A stretch of DNA of 64,000 nucleotides from Roseovarius arcticus (GCF_006125015.1 NZ_SZZN01000001.1:930001-994000), one strand, 5' to 3'; counted from the stretch's first letter, positions 26,576 to 35,328 are shown. The notes: generated by a model from the letters alone, not told the origin. Numbers and translations are program-made.

Positions 26576-28017
26576 TGCGCTGCGTGACTGTGCCGCTGAT
26601 CGGTGCTTCGACTGTATGGCGCGATGCAGCGCGCGGTCTGCTGGCCGCTGGCGTTGCGCCAAGCGATACGCTCTGGAATGCCGAGGGGCAGGGGGATGCA
26701 CCTGACCTTTTTGGCGCAGAGGGCGCAGTACCGACCAGCGCGGCGGCGCTGACTGTGCCGCGTAGCTTTGTCGCGATGGCAAATTCGGTCTGCTATCATA
26801 GCGATCCGCAGCGTTTTGCGCGGCTCTATTCCCTGCTGTGGCGACTACGTAGTCAGCCGCATCTGATGTCGGATCGCGCTGATCCGGACCTCGTGAAACT
26901 GCGCCAGATGGAAAAGGCCGTGCATCGCTGCCGCCACAAGATGCGCGCATTTGTCCGCTTTCGCGAGATTAGCGCGCCGGGTGCGAACCGCCGCAGCTTT
27001 GCCGCGTGGTTTGAGCCGTCGCATTACACGCTGGAAATGAACGCGTCATTTTTCCGCGACAGGTTCGCCGATATGGATTGGCGCATCGTCACGCCCGACG
27101 TCACCGCAATTTATCAGGGCGGCGAGGTCGCATTAGAGGCAGGGCAGGCTGCGCCCAAACTGCCAGAGGACGCGAGCGAGGAACTGTGGCTGACCTATTT
27201 CCGCAACATCTTTAACCCCGCGCGGCTGAAGGTAAATGCGATGACATCCGAAATGCCCCGCAAATATTGGAAAAACCTGCCAGAGGCGGCGGCGATCCCT
27301 GATCTGATCGCAAACGCACCCGCCCGCGCCCTTGCCATGGCCGCCGCCGCGCCCACGCTGCCGCCACTAAGGGCGGCCAGCGCACAGGCGCAACAGGCGC
27401 GCCTGACGTCGGTATGGGCAGATACTGGTGAGGGGCTTGAAGCGGCGATCCGCACCTGCACCCGCTGCCCGCTGCATTGCAACGCGACGCAGGCTGTCTG
27501 CGGCGAGGGGCCGCAGAATGCACCGCTGATGATCGTCGGCGAGCAGCCGGGCGATCAAGAGGATTTGGCCGGGCGGCCGTTTGTCGGACCTGCCGGGCAA
27601 TTATTCGACAAGGTCGCGCAGGAGGCTGGGCTGGATCGCGGCGGGGCCTACGTGACCAACGCGGTCAAGCATTTCAAACACACCCCGCGCGGGCGTCGCC
27701 GCATCCACCAGCGCCCCAATAGCGATGAGATTGATCACTGCAAATGGTGGCTAAACGCCGAGATTACGCGCGCCGCACCGCGCCTGATCGTCGCGATGGG
27801 GGCGACTGCGGCTCAGGCGTTGACCGGGACGGGCGCGCGCGTCACTGCCCGGCGCGGCGCAATTGAGCAAGGAAGCCTTGGCCACGACGTGTTGATCACG
27901 GTCCACCCATCCTACCTGCTGCGACTGCCAAATGCGGAGGCGCAGGCAGAGGCGACAGCAGCGTTCCGCGCCGATCTGGCGCTGGCCGCGCGGCATGTTC
28001 AAACCGCTGGCACCTGA
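26575..28017 (+). CDS. DUF4130 - UdgX fusion: uracil-DNA-binding glycosylase-like protein
   Basis: 480 residues in two parts. Residues ~1-255 match DUF4130, the domain that accompanies this radical SAM family (FARLYSLLWRL, HKMRAFVRFREI, WLTYFRNIFNPARLKVNAM). Residues ~290-480 are a UDG-superfamily domain: Fe-S cysteines starting C295-x2-C298, motif GEQPGDQED at 322-330 with GRPFVGPAGQLFD, a GRRRIH loop at 373-378, and HPSYLLR from 444. In UdgX, characterised in Mycobacterium smegmatis, the KRRIH loop histidine captures the deoxyribose covalently after uracil removal; His378 is the equivalent. Starts by TGATG overlap with the radical SAM gene, so one SOS-controlled transcript is expected. Confidence 0.9.
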   Translation: MRCVTVPLIGASTVWRDAARGLLAAGVAPSDTLWNAEGQGDAPDLFGAEGAVPTSAAALTVPRSFVAMANSVCYHSDPQRFARLYSLLWRLRSQPHLMSDRADPDLVKLRQMEKAVHRCRHKMRAFVRFREISAPGANRRSFAAWFEPSHYTLEMNASFFRDRFADMDWRIVTPDVTAIYQGGEVALEAGQAAPKLPEDASEELWLTYFRNIFNPARLKVNAMTSEMPRKYWKNLPEAAAIPDLIANAPARALAMAAAAPTLPPLRAASAQAQQARLTSVWADTGEGLEAAIRTCTRCPLHCNATQAVCGEGPQNAPLMIVGEQPGDQEDLAGRPFVGPAGQLFDKVAQEAGLDRGGAYVTNAVKHFKHTPRGRRRIHQRPNSDEIDHCKWWLNAEITRAAPRLIVAMGATAAQALTGTGARVTARRGAIEQGSLGHDVLITVHPSYLLRLPNAEAQAEATAAFRADLALAARHVQTAGT

Positions 28018-28025
28018 TCGCGCCT

Positions 28026-28625
28026 CTAACGCTTGGGCCGGCGCATTTCCCATGCCTCGGTGACGGTCGAATAATCGTGGTATCCCATGCGCGCGATAGG
28101 CCGTGCGGCCTCCGTATCAAAGCGCCCATCCTTTATATATTCGTCTCGGATATGCGTCTGGACGACCTCGCCTATCACCAAATAGCGGTCCAGCAGGGTG
28201 CCGTGCCGGTCGCTCAGTTGGCGCACCTCTAGTGTGACGCATTCCAGCGCGGCAGGACTGGCGGCGACAAAGGGCGTTTGAATGACGACGGGCGTGCCAC
28301 ATTCCAGCCCCGCGATCTCGAACTCGTTGACGCCAGATGGCTCGTCGCCGGACGAAATATTCATCTGCTTAGCCAGATCCTCGGTAGAGAGCGAAAAAGT
28401 GAATTCCCCCCGCTCGCGCGCGTAGGTCGATGAGTGTTTGGCCCCTTCGCTGCTGAACATCACCATGTCAGGGTTCGACCCGATAGCGTTGAAAAACGAA
28501 TAGGGCGCCAGATTGGCCTTTCCGCCGGGATCAAGCGTGCCGATCCAGCCGATGGGGCGGGGCGCGATGATCGCCTTGAACGGGCTGTGTGGCAGGGCGT
28601 TCGGTCGGTCGTCGCCGTAATTCAT
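28026..28625 (-). CDS. Flavin reductase-like FMN-binding protein
   Basis: 199 residues of the split-barrel flavin reductase/flavoredoxin family. Seen: FKAIIAPRPIGWIGTLD, the FMN-contacting segment ANLAPYSFFNAIGSNPDMVMFS, the catalytic-face region RERGEFTFSLSTEDLAKQMN and LDRYLVIGEVVQTHI. Members bind FMN tightly or reduce free FMN for a partner oxygenase; none is adjacent. It converges on the UdgX gene with an eight-base gap and lies upstream (on minus) of nothing recognisable, so it is probably monocistronic. The ATG at 28625 has AGGAGA nine bases upstream. Confidence 0.87.
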   Translation of the reverse strand: MNYGDDRPNALPHSPFKAIIAPRPIGWIGTLDPGGKANLAPYSFFNAIGSNPDMVMFSSEGAKHSSTYARERGEFTFSLSTEDLAKQMNISSGDEPSGVNEFEIAGLECGTPVVIQTPFVAASPAALECVTLEVRQLSDRHGTLLDRYLVIGEVVQTHIRDEYIKDGRFDTEAARPIARMGYHDYSTVTEAWEMRRPKR

Positions 28626-28693
28626 AAGTGTCTCCTGATGTGGCGTGTCCGCTGGTGCATTCTAGCCCGCAGCCCGCCAGTGTCGAGCGACGT

Positions 28694-29590
28694 TCAGGCT
28701 GCACCAGCACGGGTCGGCTTGCGAAAGGTCTTGACCCCTTCGCTGATCTGCTCAATCAGCTTGAGCGCCGCATCAGACATGTTGACGTGCTTATAAAACA
28801 GGCCGATATGAATGTTCGCGAGCGGAAAGAACCCCTCGGACTGCCCTAGTATCCGCATTTCGGGCAGCAGCGTCTTGACCGTTAGGGCCGTCACGCCCAT
28901 GCCATCCATCACTGCGTTTTGCACCGCCGAGATGCCGGGGCTCTCAAACGAGACGTGCCAGCTGCGCGCTTCGGCGTTTAGTGCGTCCAGCATCCGCCTG
29001 CGATAAAAGCATCCCTCAGGGTGGGCGATCAGCATAACGGGGCGGCCCGGATCAATCTGGTAGTCTGGCCCGCAGACCCAGACGGGCCGCTCTGCCCAAT
29101 AAAGCGACACATGCGGCGCGGGCATGCTATCGGTAACGGCCAGCGCCATGTGCAGCGTGTCTTGATGCAGCGCGTCGACCAGAGCGGCGCTGCGGTCACA
29201 GCGAATATCCAGCAAAACGTCGGGATTATTACGCGCGAATCGGGCGATAATCCCTTGGAAATAGTCGACCGCGTAGTCGACCGGCAGCCCGATGCGCAGG
29301 GTTCCCAGAATGCGCGCATCATGCAGGTTGGCAACGGCTCGATCATTCAGCCGCAAAATATCACGTGCATAGCCCAGCAGAGTCTGGCCATGAGCTGTCA
29401 ACTCGATCCGTTTGCCGTTGAAGTTCAACAGCTTGCCGCCCGACACCGCCTCCAGCCGCTTGATCTGAAGCGATATGGCAGGCTGGGTCCGCCCCAAGAC
29501 GTTGCCCGTCTCGGTGAAATTATCCAGATCCACGACCGTCACGAAGGTGCGCAGCAGGTCTGTTTGAAGGTTGGTGAACCGGCGCGTCAT
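28694..29590 (-). CDS. LysR-family transcriptional regulator
   Basis: 298 residues: winged helix at the N-terminus (LQTDLLRTFVTVVDLDNFTETGNVLGRTQPAISLQIKRLE, a canonical LysR recognition helix) and a substrate-binding-type effector domain (GTLRIGLPVDYAVDYFQGII onwards). The ATG at 29590 is preceded by AGGA; a TTG six bases earlier is less likely. It is divergent from the creatininase and ABC transporter genes across ~90 bases, the standard arrangement for a LysR activator and its target, so regulation of that cluster by a creatinine-pathway ligand is the natural inference. Confidence 0.92.
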   Translation of the reverse strand: MTRRFTNLQTDLLRTFVTVVDLDNFTETGNVLGRTQPAISLQIKRLEAVSGGKLLNFNGKRIELTAHGQTLLGYARDILRLNDRAVANLHDARILGTLRIGLPVDYAVDYFQGIIARFARNNPDVLLDIRCDRSAALVDALHQDTLHMALAVTDSMPAPHVSLYWAERPVWVCGPDYQIDPGRPVMLIAHPEGCFYRRRMLDALNAEARSWHVSFESPGISAVQNAVMDGMGVTALTVKTLLPEMRILGQSEGFFPLANIHIGLFYKHVNMSDAALKLIEQISEGVKTFRKPTRAGAA

Positions 29591-29601
29591 TAACAATCCT
29601 T

Positions 29602-29623
29602 ATGCAATCATTGGTACTATAAA
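29602..29623 (+). promoter_or_regulatory. Candidate LysR-controlled promoter of the creatininase operon
   Basis: The divergent gap holds a small dyad CAAT-C-ATTG (29605-29613) followed by TATAAA (29618-29623), a plausible -10 for the plus strand. No good -35 is visible, as expected for an activator-dependent promoter. The exact LysR box (T-N11-A) cannot be fixed by eye. Confidence 0.35.
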
Positions 29624-29680
29624 TTTCACTATGCGCGCAAGTCGTCCTAGCCTCTGAATGCTCTAAATCAAGAGGACGTC

Positions 29681-30466
29681 ATGCCAAAGGATACCGTTTT
29701 CGCCGCCGAACTGCCGTGGCCCGCCTATCAGGCCCGCGTTGAGGGGGGCGATGTGCCGATCCTGATCCCGCTGGGGTCGATGGAGCAGCATGGCCACCAC
29801 ATGCCCATGCATGTCGACGTATTGCTGCCCACCGAGTTTGCCCGGCGCGCCGCTGCCGAGGCGGGTGGGTTGGTCGCGCCGCCCTTTACCTATGGCTACA
29901 AGTCCCACCAGAAATCGGGTGGCGGTAACTTCTTTCCCGGCACGACCAGTCTGGACGGCGCCACATTGGTCAACGCGCTCAAGGATGTGGTCAAGGAGTT
30001 CGTCCGCCACGGCACGCGCAAGCTGTGCATCGTCAACGGCCATTTTGAGAATTCATGGTTCATCACCGAGGCCATTGATCTGGCCCTGCGCGAATTGCGC
30101 TGGGACGGGATTACGGATGTTAAGGTGATGGTCCTCAGTTACTGGGATTTCGTCGATAAGGCCTCGATAAAGCGGCTCTACCCGGACGGTTTCCTTGGCT
30201 GGGATATCGAACATGGTGGCGTGCTTGAGACGTCGCTGATGCTGCGCCTGCACCCCGATCTTGTATCGCTTCAGGACGCCGTTGATCATCCGCCCGCCAC
30301 CTTTCCGCCCTATGACGTATACCCTGCGCGCCCCGAATGGACGCCAGCCAGCGGCACGCTGTCCTCGGCCAAGGATGCGACGCCGGAGAAGGGCGATATT
30401 CTGCTCGACGTCTGCACGCGCGGCATCGTGGCCGCGCTGCGCACTGAATTTGAGCTACCGACATAA
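29681..30466 (+). CDS. Creatininase (creatinine amidohydrolase)
   Basis: Opens creatinine to creatine using two divalent metals. 261 residues with the full set of ligand positions known from Pseudomonas creatininase: GSMEQHGHHMPMHVD (E35, H37, D46), NGHFEN (H121, E123) and WDIEHGG (E177, H178). Whole segments such as YGYKSHQKSGGGNFFPGTTS and HPPATFPPYD recall true creatininases rather than the broader family, which includes mycofactocin and riboflavin-pathway members. ATG 29681 has AGAGGA upstream. It is first in a run with a complete ABC transporter. No creatinase, sarcosine oxidase or creatinine deaminase gene is in the window, so onward metabolism must be encoded elsewhere. Confidence 0.9.
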   Translation: MPKDTVFAAELPWPAYQARVEGGDVPILIPLGSMEQHGHHMPMHVDVLLPTEFARRAAAEAGGLVAPPFTYGYKSHQKSGGGNFFPGTTSLDGATLVNALKDVVKEFVRHGTRKLCIVNGHFENSWFITEAIDLALRELRWDGITDVKVMVLSYWDFVDKASIKRLYPDGFLGWDIEHGGVLETSLMLRLHPDLVSLQDAVDHPPATFPPYDVYPARPEWTPASGTLSSAKDATPEKGDILLDVCTRGIVAALRTEFELPT

Positions 30467-30498
30467 AAATAAAAAACACCAACAAGGAGTATACCAAC

Positions 30499-31617
30499 AT
30501 GACATCCCATCTGGCCCGGCCAACGCGCCGCAAGTTGCTGACCATGACCGCCGGCGCCGCGCTGGCGACACCTTTCCTATCGATCCGCGCTGCGGCGCAG
30601 ACGACAAACCTGTCGATGCTGGCATGGTATGGCCACGCCGAGCCCGACATCGTCGGTGAGTTTGAGGAGGCGAACAACGTCAAGTTCACGCCGAAGTACT
30701 ACACTGGCGGCGACAACATGCTGGGCCTCATCGCTCAGTCGCCCCCCGGAACCTATGACGTGATCCTGTCGGATGGCGAATATGTCCAGCAGTTGAACGC
30801 AGCGGGCTATATCCAAGAGCTGACTGCGGCCGATTATGCCTTCGACGACTTCTTTCCCGAATTTCAGAAATTTCCGGGTCACTGGGACGGGGACAAGCTG
30901 TACTCCGTTATCACGCGATTCGGCTTTCTGGGTGTGTCGTACAACACCGACGAGTTCAGCGAAAAAGAGGCATCGACGTACGATATTTTCGCGGACGAAC
31001 GGGCCACTGGTAAGCTCGGCCATTTCGACTGGCACCTGCCGAACCTTGGCCAGATGAGCCTGTGGAACGGCAACGCTTCGCCCTACGATATCGACGAGGC
31101 AGCATGGGCTGCGGTCCAGGAAACCACGATGGGATTGCGCCCGCAGGTTGGCGGTTTCTTTGACTACGGCGGAACGTTCTCTTCGCTCAAAAGCGGCCAG
31201 ATGACCCTCTTCGCTGGGATCGGCGATTGGATCACGGGCGTGCTCGAAAAAAACGGCGCGAATGTGCGCAGCGTCATCCCCGAGGAGGGCGGCCTGCAAT
31301 GGACCGAGTCGTTCTCGATCGGCAAAGGCAGCAAGAACTACGAGATGGCCAACAAGTGGATTCAGTACATCACCTCGCCCGAGGGTCAGGCGAAATCGGC
31401 TGACATGGCCGCATACCCGGCGCTGATCCCGTCCGAAGCTGGCTGGAAGGTGCTGAATGAAACCAACCCCGCCGAGGCCAAGCGGCAGAAGATGGTGATG
31501 GGTGAGGCCAATGTCATGGACATGATCCGCGACGGTCGCATCCAGTTCCGCCAGCTGCCCGTGCAGCAGGATCTGGGCACGTGGAATGACTTTTGGTCGG
31601 ACTACAAAGCCTCCTAA
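30499..31617 (+). CDS. ABC transporter substrate-binding protein, spermidine/putrescine (PotD) type
   Basis: 372 residues. The N-terminus carries twin arginines before a hydrophobic stretch (PTRRKLLTMTAGAALATPFLSI, cut near RAAAQ), suggesting Tat or Sec export to the periplasm. The mature protein follows the PotD pattern: LSMLAWYGHAEPDIVGEFE, TYDVILSDGEYVQQL, VSYNTDEFSEKE, and a C-terminal ANKWIQYITSPEGQA. With the creatininase gene just upstream, the ligand may be creatinine, creatine or another guanidino/amine compound rather than a polyamine. AAGGAG lies ten bases before the ATG. Confidence 0.88.
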   Translation: MTSHLARPTRRKLLTMTAGAALATPFLSIRAAAQTTNLSMLAWYGHAEPDIVGEFEEANNVKFTPKYYTGGDNMLGLIAQSPPGTYDVILSDGEYVQQLNAAGYIQELTAADYAFDDFFPEFQKFPGHWDGDKLYSVITRFGFLGVSYNTDEFSEKEASTYDIFADERATGKLGHFDWHLPNLGQMSLWNGNASPYDIDEAAWAAVQETTMGLRPQVGGFFDYGGTFSSLKSGQMTLFAGIGDWITGVLEKNGANVRSVIPEEGGLQWTESFSIGKGSKNYEMANKWIQYITSPEGQAKSADMAAYPALIPSEAGWKVLNETNPAEAKRQKMVMGEANVMDMIRDGRIQFRQLPVQQDLGTWNDFWSDYKAS

Positions 31618-31678
31618 GCGACATGCCGGGTGCCGCACTGCAGCGGCCCCCGGCACACCCCCCTGATCCCGGACGTGC

Positions 31679-32524
31679 ATGATGAAACGCCCCAGCCTGT
31701 TCTCGCTCGTTTTGGCAATGCCGCTGCTCTTGTGGCAGCTGGCCTTTTTCCTCTTTCCGCTCCTATTTCTGATCGCGATCAGTTTTTGGACGGTCAAAAT
31801 GTTCCAGATGCAGCCCGATATGAGCTTCGCGAACTGGCAGCGCATCCTGACGCGGGGCGTCTTTTGGGATGCCTACTTGCGCACGATGATTCTGGCGACG
31901 TCGGCTGCGGTCCTGACCAGCGCCATCGCCTTTCCGGCCAGCTACGCGATCTCGTTCAAACTCAGCGAACGAGCCAAACGGTGGATGATCTTTGTGCTGA
32001 TCATCCCGTTTTTCACCAGTTATCTGGTGCGGGTCTATTCATGGCAGGTGTTCCTGACCGATGCGGGTATCATCAACGCGGCCCTTAGCTATGTCGGCCT
32101 TGGCCCCTATCCGATGCTGAACAACACGTTTGGCACGCTGGTCGGGATGGTCACGCTGTGCCTGCCGCTTGTGATCTTGTTGCAAACCTTCAGCCTCAAT
32201 TTCGTCAATCGCGACCTGATTGAGGCCGCCCATAACCTGCGCTGCGGGCGGCTGCGCACGGTGGCGTCGGTGATAGTGCCGTCGGCCAAGGTTGGCCTCG
32301 TTATCGCGGCGCTTTTCGCCTTCATCCTCAGCTTTGGCGATTTTGTCAGCCCGCTATATTTGGGCGGTGGCAACCCACCGACGCTGTCGATTATGATCAC
32401 TGACATCACCAAATCGGGCCAGCAATGGCCACGCGCCGCCGTGGTGGCCATCATGATGATCGCGACGCTGATGACCGTGGCCTTTGCCGCCATCACCTAC
32501 GCCTATAAGGAGCGGGGCAAGTAA
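31679..32524 (+). CDS. ABC transporter permease, PotB type
   Basis: 281 residues with about six membrane helices. After the first helix (LPLLLWQLAFFLFPLLFLIAI) comes the conserved binding-protein-dependent permease segment; the EAA loop that contacts the ATPase reads EAAHNLRCGRLRTVASVIVPSAK. First of two permeases; its stop overlaps the next start (TAATG), so the pair is translated together and likely forms a heterodimer. Confidence 0.9.
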   Translation: MMKRPSLFSLVLAMPLLLWQLAFFLFPLLFLIAISFWTVKMFQMQPDMSFANWQRILTRGVFWDAYLRTMILATSAAVLTSAIAFPASYAISFKLSERAKRWMIFVLIIPFFTSYLVRVYSWQVFLTDAGIINAALSYVGLGPYPMLNNTFGTLVGMVTLCLPLVILLQTFSLNFVNRDLIEAAHNLRCGRLRTVASVIVPSAKVGLVIAALFAFILSFGDFVSPLYLGGGNPPTLSIMITDITKSGQQWPRAAVVAIMMIATLMTVAFAAITYAYKERGK

Positions 32525-33321
32525 TGGGCAACGAGAGCAAACTCATCAACGGCTGGCTGATGCTGCATATCGCGCTGTGCCTGATCTTTATCTTTGCGCC
32601 CATCGCCGGCAGCTTTGTCTTTTCCTTGAATTCGGACCGCTTTCCTTCGCTGCCCTTGGGGGAATTCTCGCTCGATTGGTATCGCGCGATCTGGAACGAT
32701 CCGCTGGTCTGGTCAGGCTTTGCCAACACGGTGATCGTCGGTTTGATCGTCGCCGTGATTGCCACGATCCTCGGCTTTGGCGGCGCCTATACCGACTATC
32801 GCTACAACTTTTTCGGCAAGTCTTTTTATCTGGCGCTGGCGCTGTTGCCACCCACAATCCCGGTGGTGATTATGGGCCTCGCCATGCTGGCGTTCCTGTC
32901 GCGCATCCAGTTGTCGGGCAGCACGATATCGGTGGTCATCGCGCATGGCGTCATGTGCAGCCCATTTGCCATGGCCATCATCCGCCTTCGTCTGTCGCAG
33001 ATGGACCCGGACCTGGAGGCGGCCGCGTGGAACCTTGGCGGCAATGAATGGGCCACGCTCCGCCACGTCATCATTCCCTTCACACGCCCTGCGATTTTCG
33101 CGGCGCTTTTCATCACGATGGCGGTGTCATTCGACGAGTTTGCCGTCGCGTGGTTCGTCTCGGGCCTGAATGAAACGCTGCCGGTCAAAATCCTCGGCTT
33201 CCTTCAGGGGCAGGTCAGCCCGCGCATCAATGCCATCGGCTCGCTCGCCTTTCTCAGCTCCATGACGCTGATCGTGCTGGCGCAGCTGCTGCTCCGAAAT
33301 CCTAATGAGGGCTCGAAATAA
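32524..33321 (+). CDS. ABC transporter permease, PotC type
   Basis: 265 residues, about six membrane helices (LMLHIALCLIFIFAPIAGSF first). The EAA loop is EAAAWNLGGNEWATLRHVIIP, matching the PotC group. Its start overlaps the PotB-type stop, and its own TAA overlaps the ATG of the ATPase gene, so the whole uptake system is tightly coupled. Confidence 0.9.
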   Translation: MGNESKLINGWLMLHIALCLIFIFAPIAGSFVFSLNSDRFPSLPLGEFSLDWYRAIWNDPLVWSGFANTVIVGLIVAVIATILGFGGAYTDYRYNFFGKSFYLALALLPPTIPVVIMGLAMLAFLSRIQLSGSTISVVIAHGVMCSPFAMAIIRLRLSQMDPDLEAAAWNLGGNEWATLRHVIIPFTRPAIFAALFITMAVSFDEFAVAWFVSGLNETLPVKILGFLQGQVSPRINAIGSLAFLSSMTLIVLAQLLLRNPNEGSK

Positions 33322-34427
33322 TGGACGGATCCATGACACCCCCCGCGATCGTCAAGTTCGACAATGTCGTCAAGAAGTTCGGTGATTTTGTTGCCGTGGA
33401 GAAGGCCGATTTTGAGATTGGCCAAGGCGAGTTCATGGCGATCATGGGCTCGTCCGGCTGCGGCAAGACAACGACGCTGCGGATGCTGGCGGGCCTCGAA
33501 GATCCCACATCGGGCGATATCTATCTGGACGGCGAACGGGTGAACGGCCGCGCCACGTGGGATCGCGACACGCCGATGGTCTGGCAGAGCCTTGCGCTAT
33601 TTCCATTCCTGACGGTGCAGGAAAACGTTGAGTTTTCGCTGAAAATGCGCGGCGTGGGCAAGGCTGAACGCGCCGAGCGTGCGCGCAAGTGGCTGGACAA
33701 GATGCAGATCACCGAATTCGCGGATCGCGGCATTAACCAGTTGTCGGGCGGTCAGCGCCAGCGCGTGGCCCTCGCGCGCGCCTTGGTGACAGAGCCAAAG
33801 ATTTTGCTGCTGGATGAGCCGCTGTCGGCGCTTGACGCGCACCTAAAGGTGCGGATGCAGGCGGTGCTGTCGAACCTGCAAAAGGATCTGGGCATCACCT
33901 TTGTCTATGTCACCCACTCGATGTCCGAGGCGTTTGCAATGGCCGACCGCGTGGTCATCATGTCGCGCGGCCGGATCGAGCAGATCGGCACGCCAGAGGA
34001 AATCTACCGCGCGCCGCACAACCGCTTTGTCGCGGAATTCCTTGGCTCGGCCAATATCTTTGACGGGGTTGTGGGCGCGGTGACGCCCGGCGGTCACATG
34101 GTCGCCTATGACGGCGGCGAGGTGGATCTGCCGACGTCAGAGTTGCTGAACGCCAAGACCGGCGACAAGGTGACCTTTATGGTTGGCGCCGAGAATCTCG
34201 ATCTGGCGCCTGTGGACGCAGGGCAGGACGGGCTATCCGCCACTGTCGTCGGCGAGGAGTTTCTAGGCGCAACAGCGACGGTGTTCCTAGAGACGGACGC
34301 CGGGCAGGAACTAAAGGTGCAAAAATCGCATGCTGAGTTGAAGGCCGTGAAGTGCCACGCAGGCGCGCGGCTGATCGCGCATTGGGCACCGTCGGCTTGC
34401 CATGTATTGCCGGGCGAGAACGCCTGA
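33321..34427 (+). CDS. ABC transporter ATPase, PotA type
   Basis: 368 residues. Nucleotide-binding domain: Walker A MGSSGCGKTTT, Q-loop VWQSLALFPFLTVQENV, signature LSGGQRQRVALARAL, Walker B LLLDEPLSALD and switch His YVTHSMSEA. The C-terminal ~120 residues form a TOBE-type regulatory domain (FDGVVGAVTPGG, later FMVGAENLDL and GEEFLGATATVFLE), which in related systems senses substrate or interacts with regulators. It completes the binding protein - permease - permease - ATPase set that follows creatininase. Confidence 0.93.
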   Translation: MDGSMTPPAIVKFDNVVKKFGDFVAVEKADFEIGQGEFMAIMGSSGCGKTTTLRMLAGLEDPTSGDIYLDGERVNGRATWDRDTPMVWQSLALFPFLTVQENVEFSLKMRGVGKAERAERARKWLDKMQITEFADRGINQLSGGQRQRVALARALVTEPKILLLDEPLSALDAHLKVRMQAVLSNLQKDLGITFVYVTHSMSEAFAMADRVVIMSRGRIEQIGTPEEIYRAPHNRFVAEFLGSANIFDGVVGAVTPGGHMVAYDGGEVDLPTSELLNAKTGDKVTFMVGAENLDLAPVDAGQDGLSATVVGEEFLGATATVFLETDAGQELKVQKSHAELKAVKCHAGARLIAHWAPSACHVLPGENA

Positions 34428-34431
34428 TCTG

Positions 34432-34449
34432 GGCGGGCGGCGACCCGCC
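34432..34449. terminator. GC hairpin between convergent transport operons
   Basis: GGCGGG pairs with CCCGCC around a six-base loop, five bases after the PotA-type stop and in the gap facing the convergent dipeptide permease gene. There is no T-run on either side, so it is a weak candidate. Confidence 0.35.
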
Positions 34450-34491
34450 GGATGCTGCCCGACTTTAGGTAACCACGGCGGCGCCCCGAGC

Positions 34492-35328
34492 TTACGCCTT
34501 GCGTGGATCAGCCAGATCGCGCAAGGCGTCGCCCAGTGACGTGGCGCCGAGCGCGGCCAGCGTGATCAGTGCGCCGGGCCACAGCGCGCGGCCCGGATAC
34601 GCGCCCAGATTTGGCGTGCCTTCAAAGAGCAGCCGGCCCCAGCTGGGCATGTCGGGCGCGAACCCAAAGCCAAGAAAGCTGAGCGCGCTTTCCATAAGGA
34701 TTGCGGATGCCATCCCCAGTGCCGCAGATACGCCCAGAGGCGCGGCAATGGCAGGCAATATATGACGCCAGATCATTTGCGGCGCACGCGTGCCGATGCT
34801 GCGTGCGGCGCGAATGTAGTCGCGTTGCATCAGGGCGCGCACCTCGCCGCGCAGGATGCGTGCGGTGCCCATCCAGGACGTCGCGCCAATAGCGATAGTG
34901 ATCAGCGCAAAGAGGCCCGCCTCGGGGCCAAAGCGGGCGGCAAGCGGCGCGCGAAATAGTGCGGCGGCGATAAGCAGCAGCGGCAGCAGCGGCAGCGCAA
35001 GAAAGAGATCCGTCAGCCGCATCAGCGGGCCGTCCAGCCGCCGCGACATGCCGGACGCCACGCCAATTGCAGTGCCGACGCCGGTAGCCAAAAGCATCGC
35101 AACAAACCCCACTGCCAGCGATACGCGCCCGCCAACCATCAGCCGCGCCATCAGGTCGCGGCCCAGCTGATCTGTGCCGAGCGGGTGCGCCCAAGTGGCA
35201 CCCTGATTGCGCGCAAGAAGGTCCATTTGCGCTGGCGCTACTTGCCATATCAGCGGGCCAATCAGGACAAACGCCGAAAGGCCCAACAGCAGGGCAATGC
35301 CAAAGAGGGGCGCGCGCCGACTACGCAT
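34492..35328 (-). CDS. Dipeptide/oligopeptide ABC transporter permease, DppC type
   Basis: 278 residues, second permease of a peptide-type importer. N-terminal helix (APLFGIALLLGLSAFVLIGPLIW), the DppC-typical periplasmic segment HPLGTDQLGRDLMARLMVGGRVSLAVG, and the EAA loop RAARSIGTRAPQMIWRHILPA. The start is the ATG at 35328, which overlaps the DppB-type stop by eight bases; in-frame codons upstream encode an unrelated sequence within the overlap. Confidence 0.9.
   Translation of the reverse strand: MRSRRAPLFGIALLLGLSAFVLIGPLIWQVAPAQMDLLARNQGATWAHPLGTDQLGRDLMARLMVGGRVSLAVGFVAMLLATGVGTAIGVASGMSRRLDGPLMRLTDLFLALPLLPLLLIAAALFRAPLAARFGPEAGLFALITIAIGATSWMGTARILRGEVRALMQRDYIRAARSIGTRAPQMIWRHILPAIAAPLGVSAALGMASAILMESALSFLGFGFAPDMPSWGRLLFEGTPNLGAYPGRALWPGALITLAALGATSLGDALRDLADPRKA

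Noticed and set aside
30577..31845. A 422-codon open frame antisense to the PotD-type binding-protein gene
   Set aside because: Shadow of a real gene; no motif, and it would cover the operon's own start.
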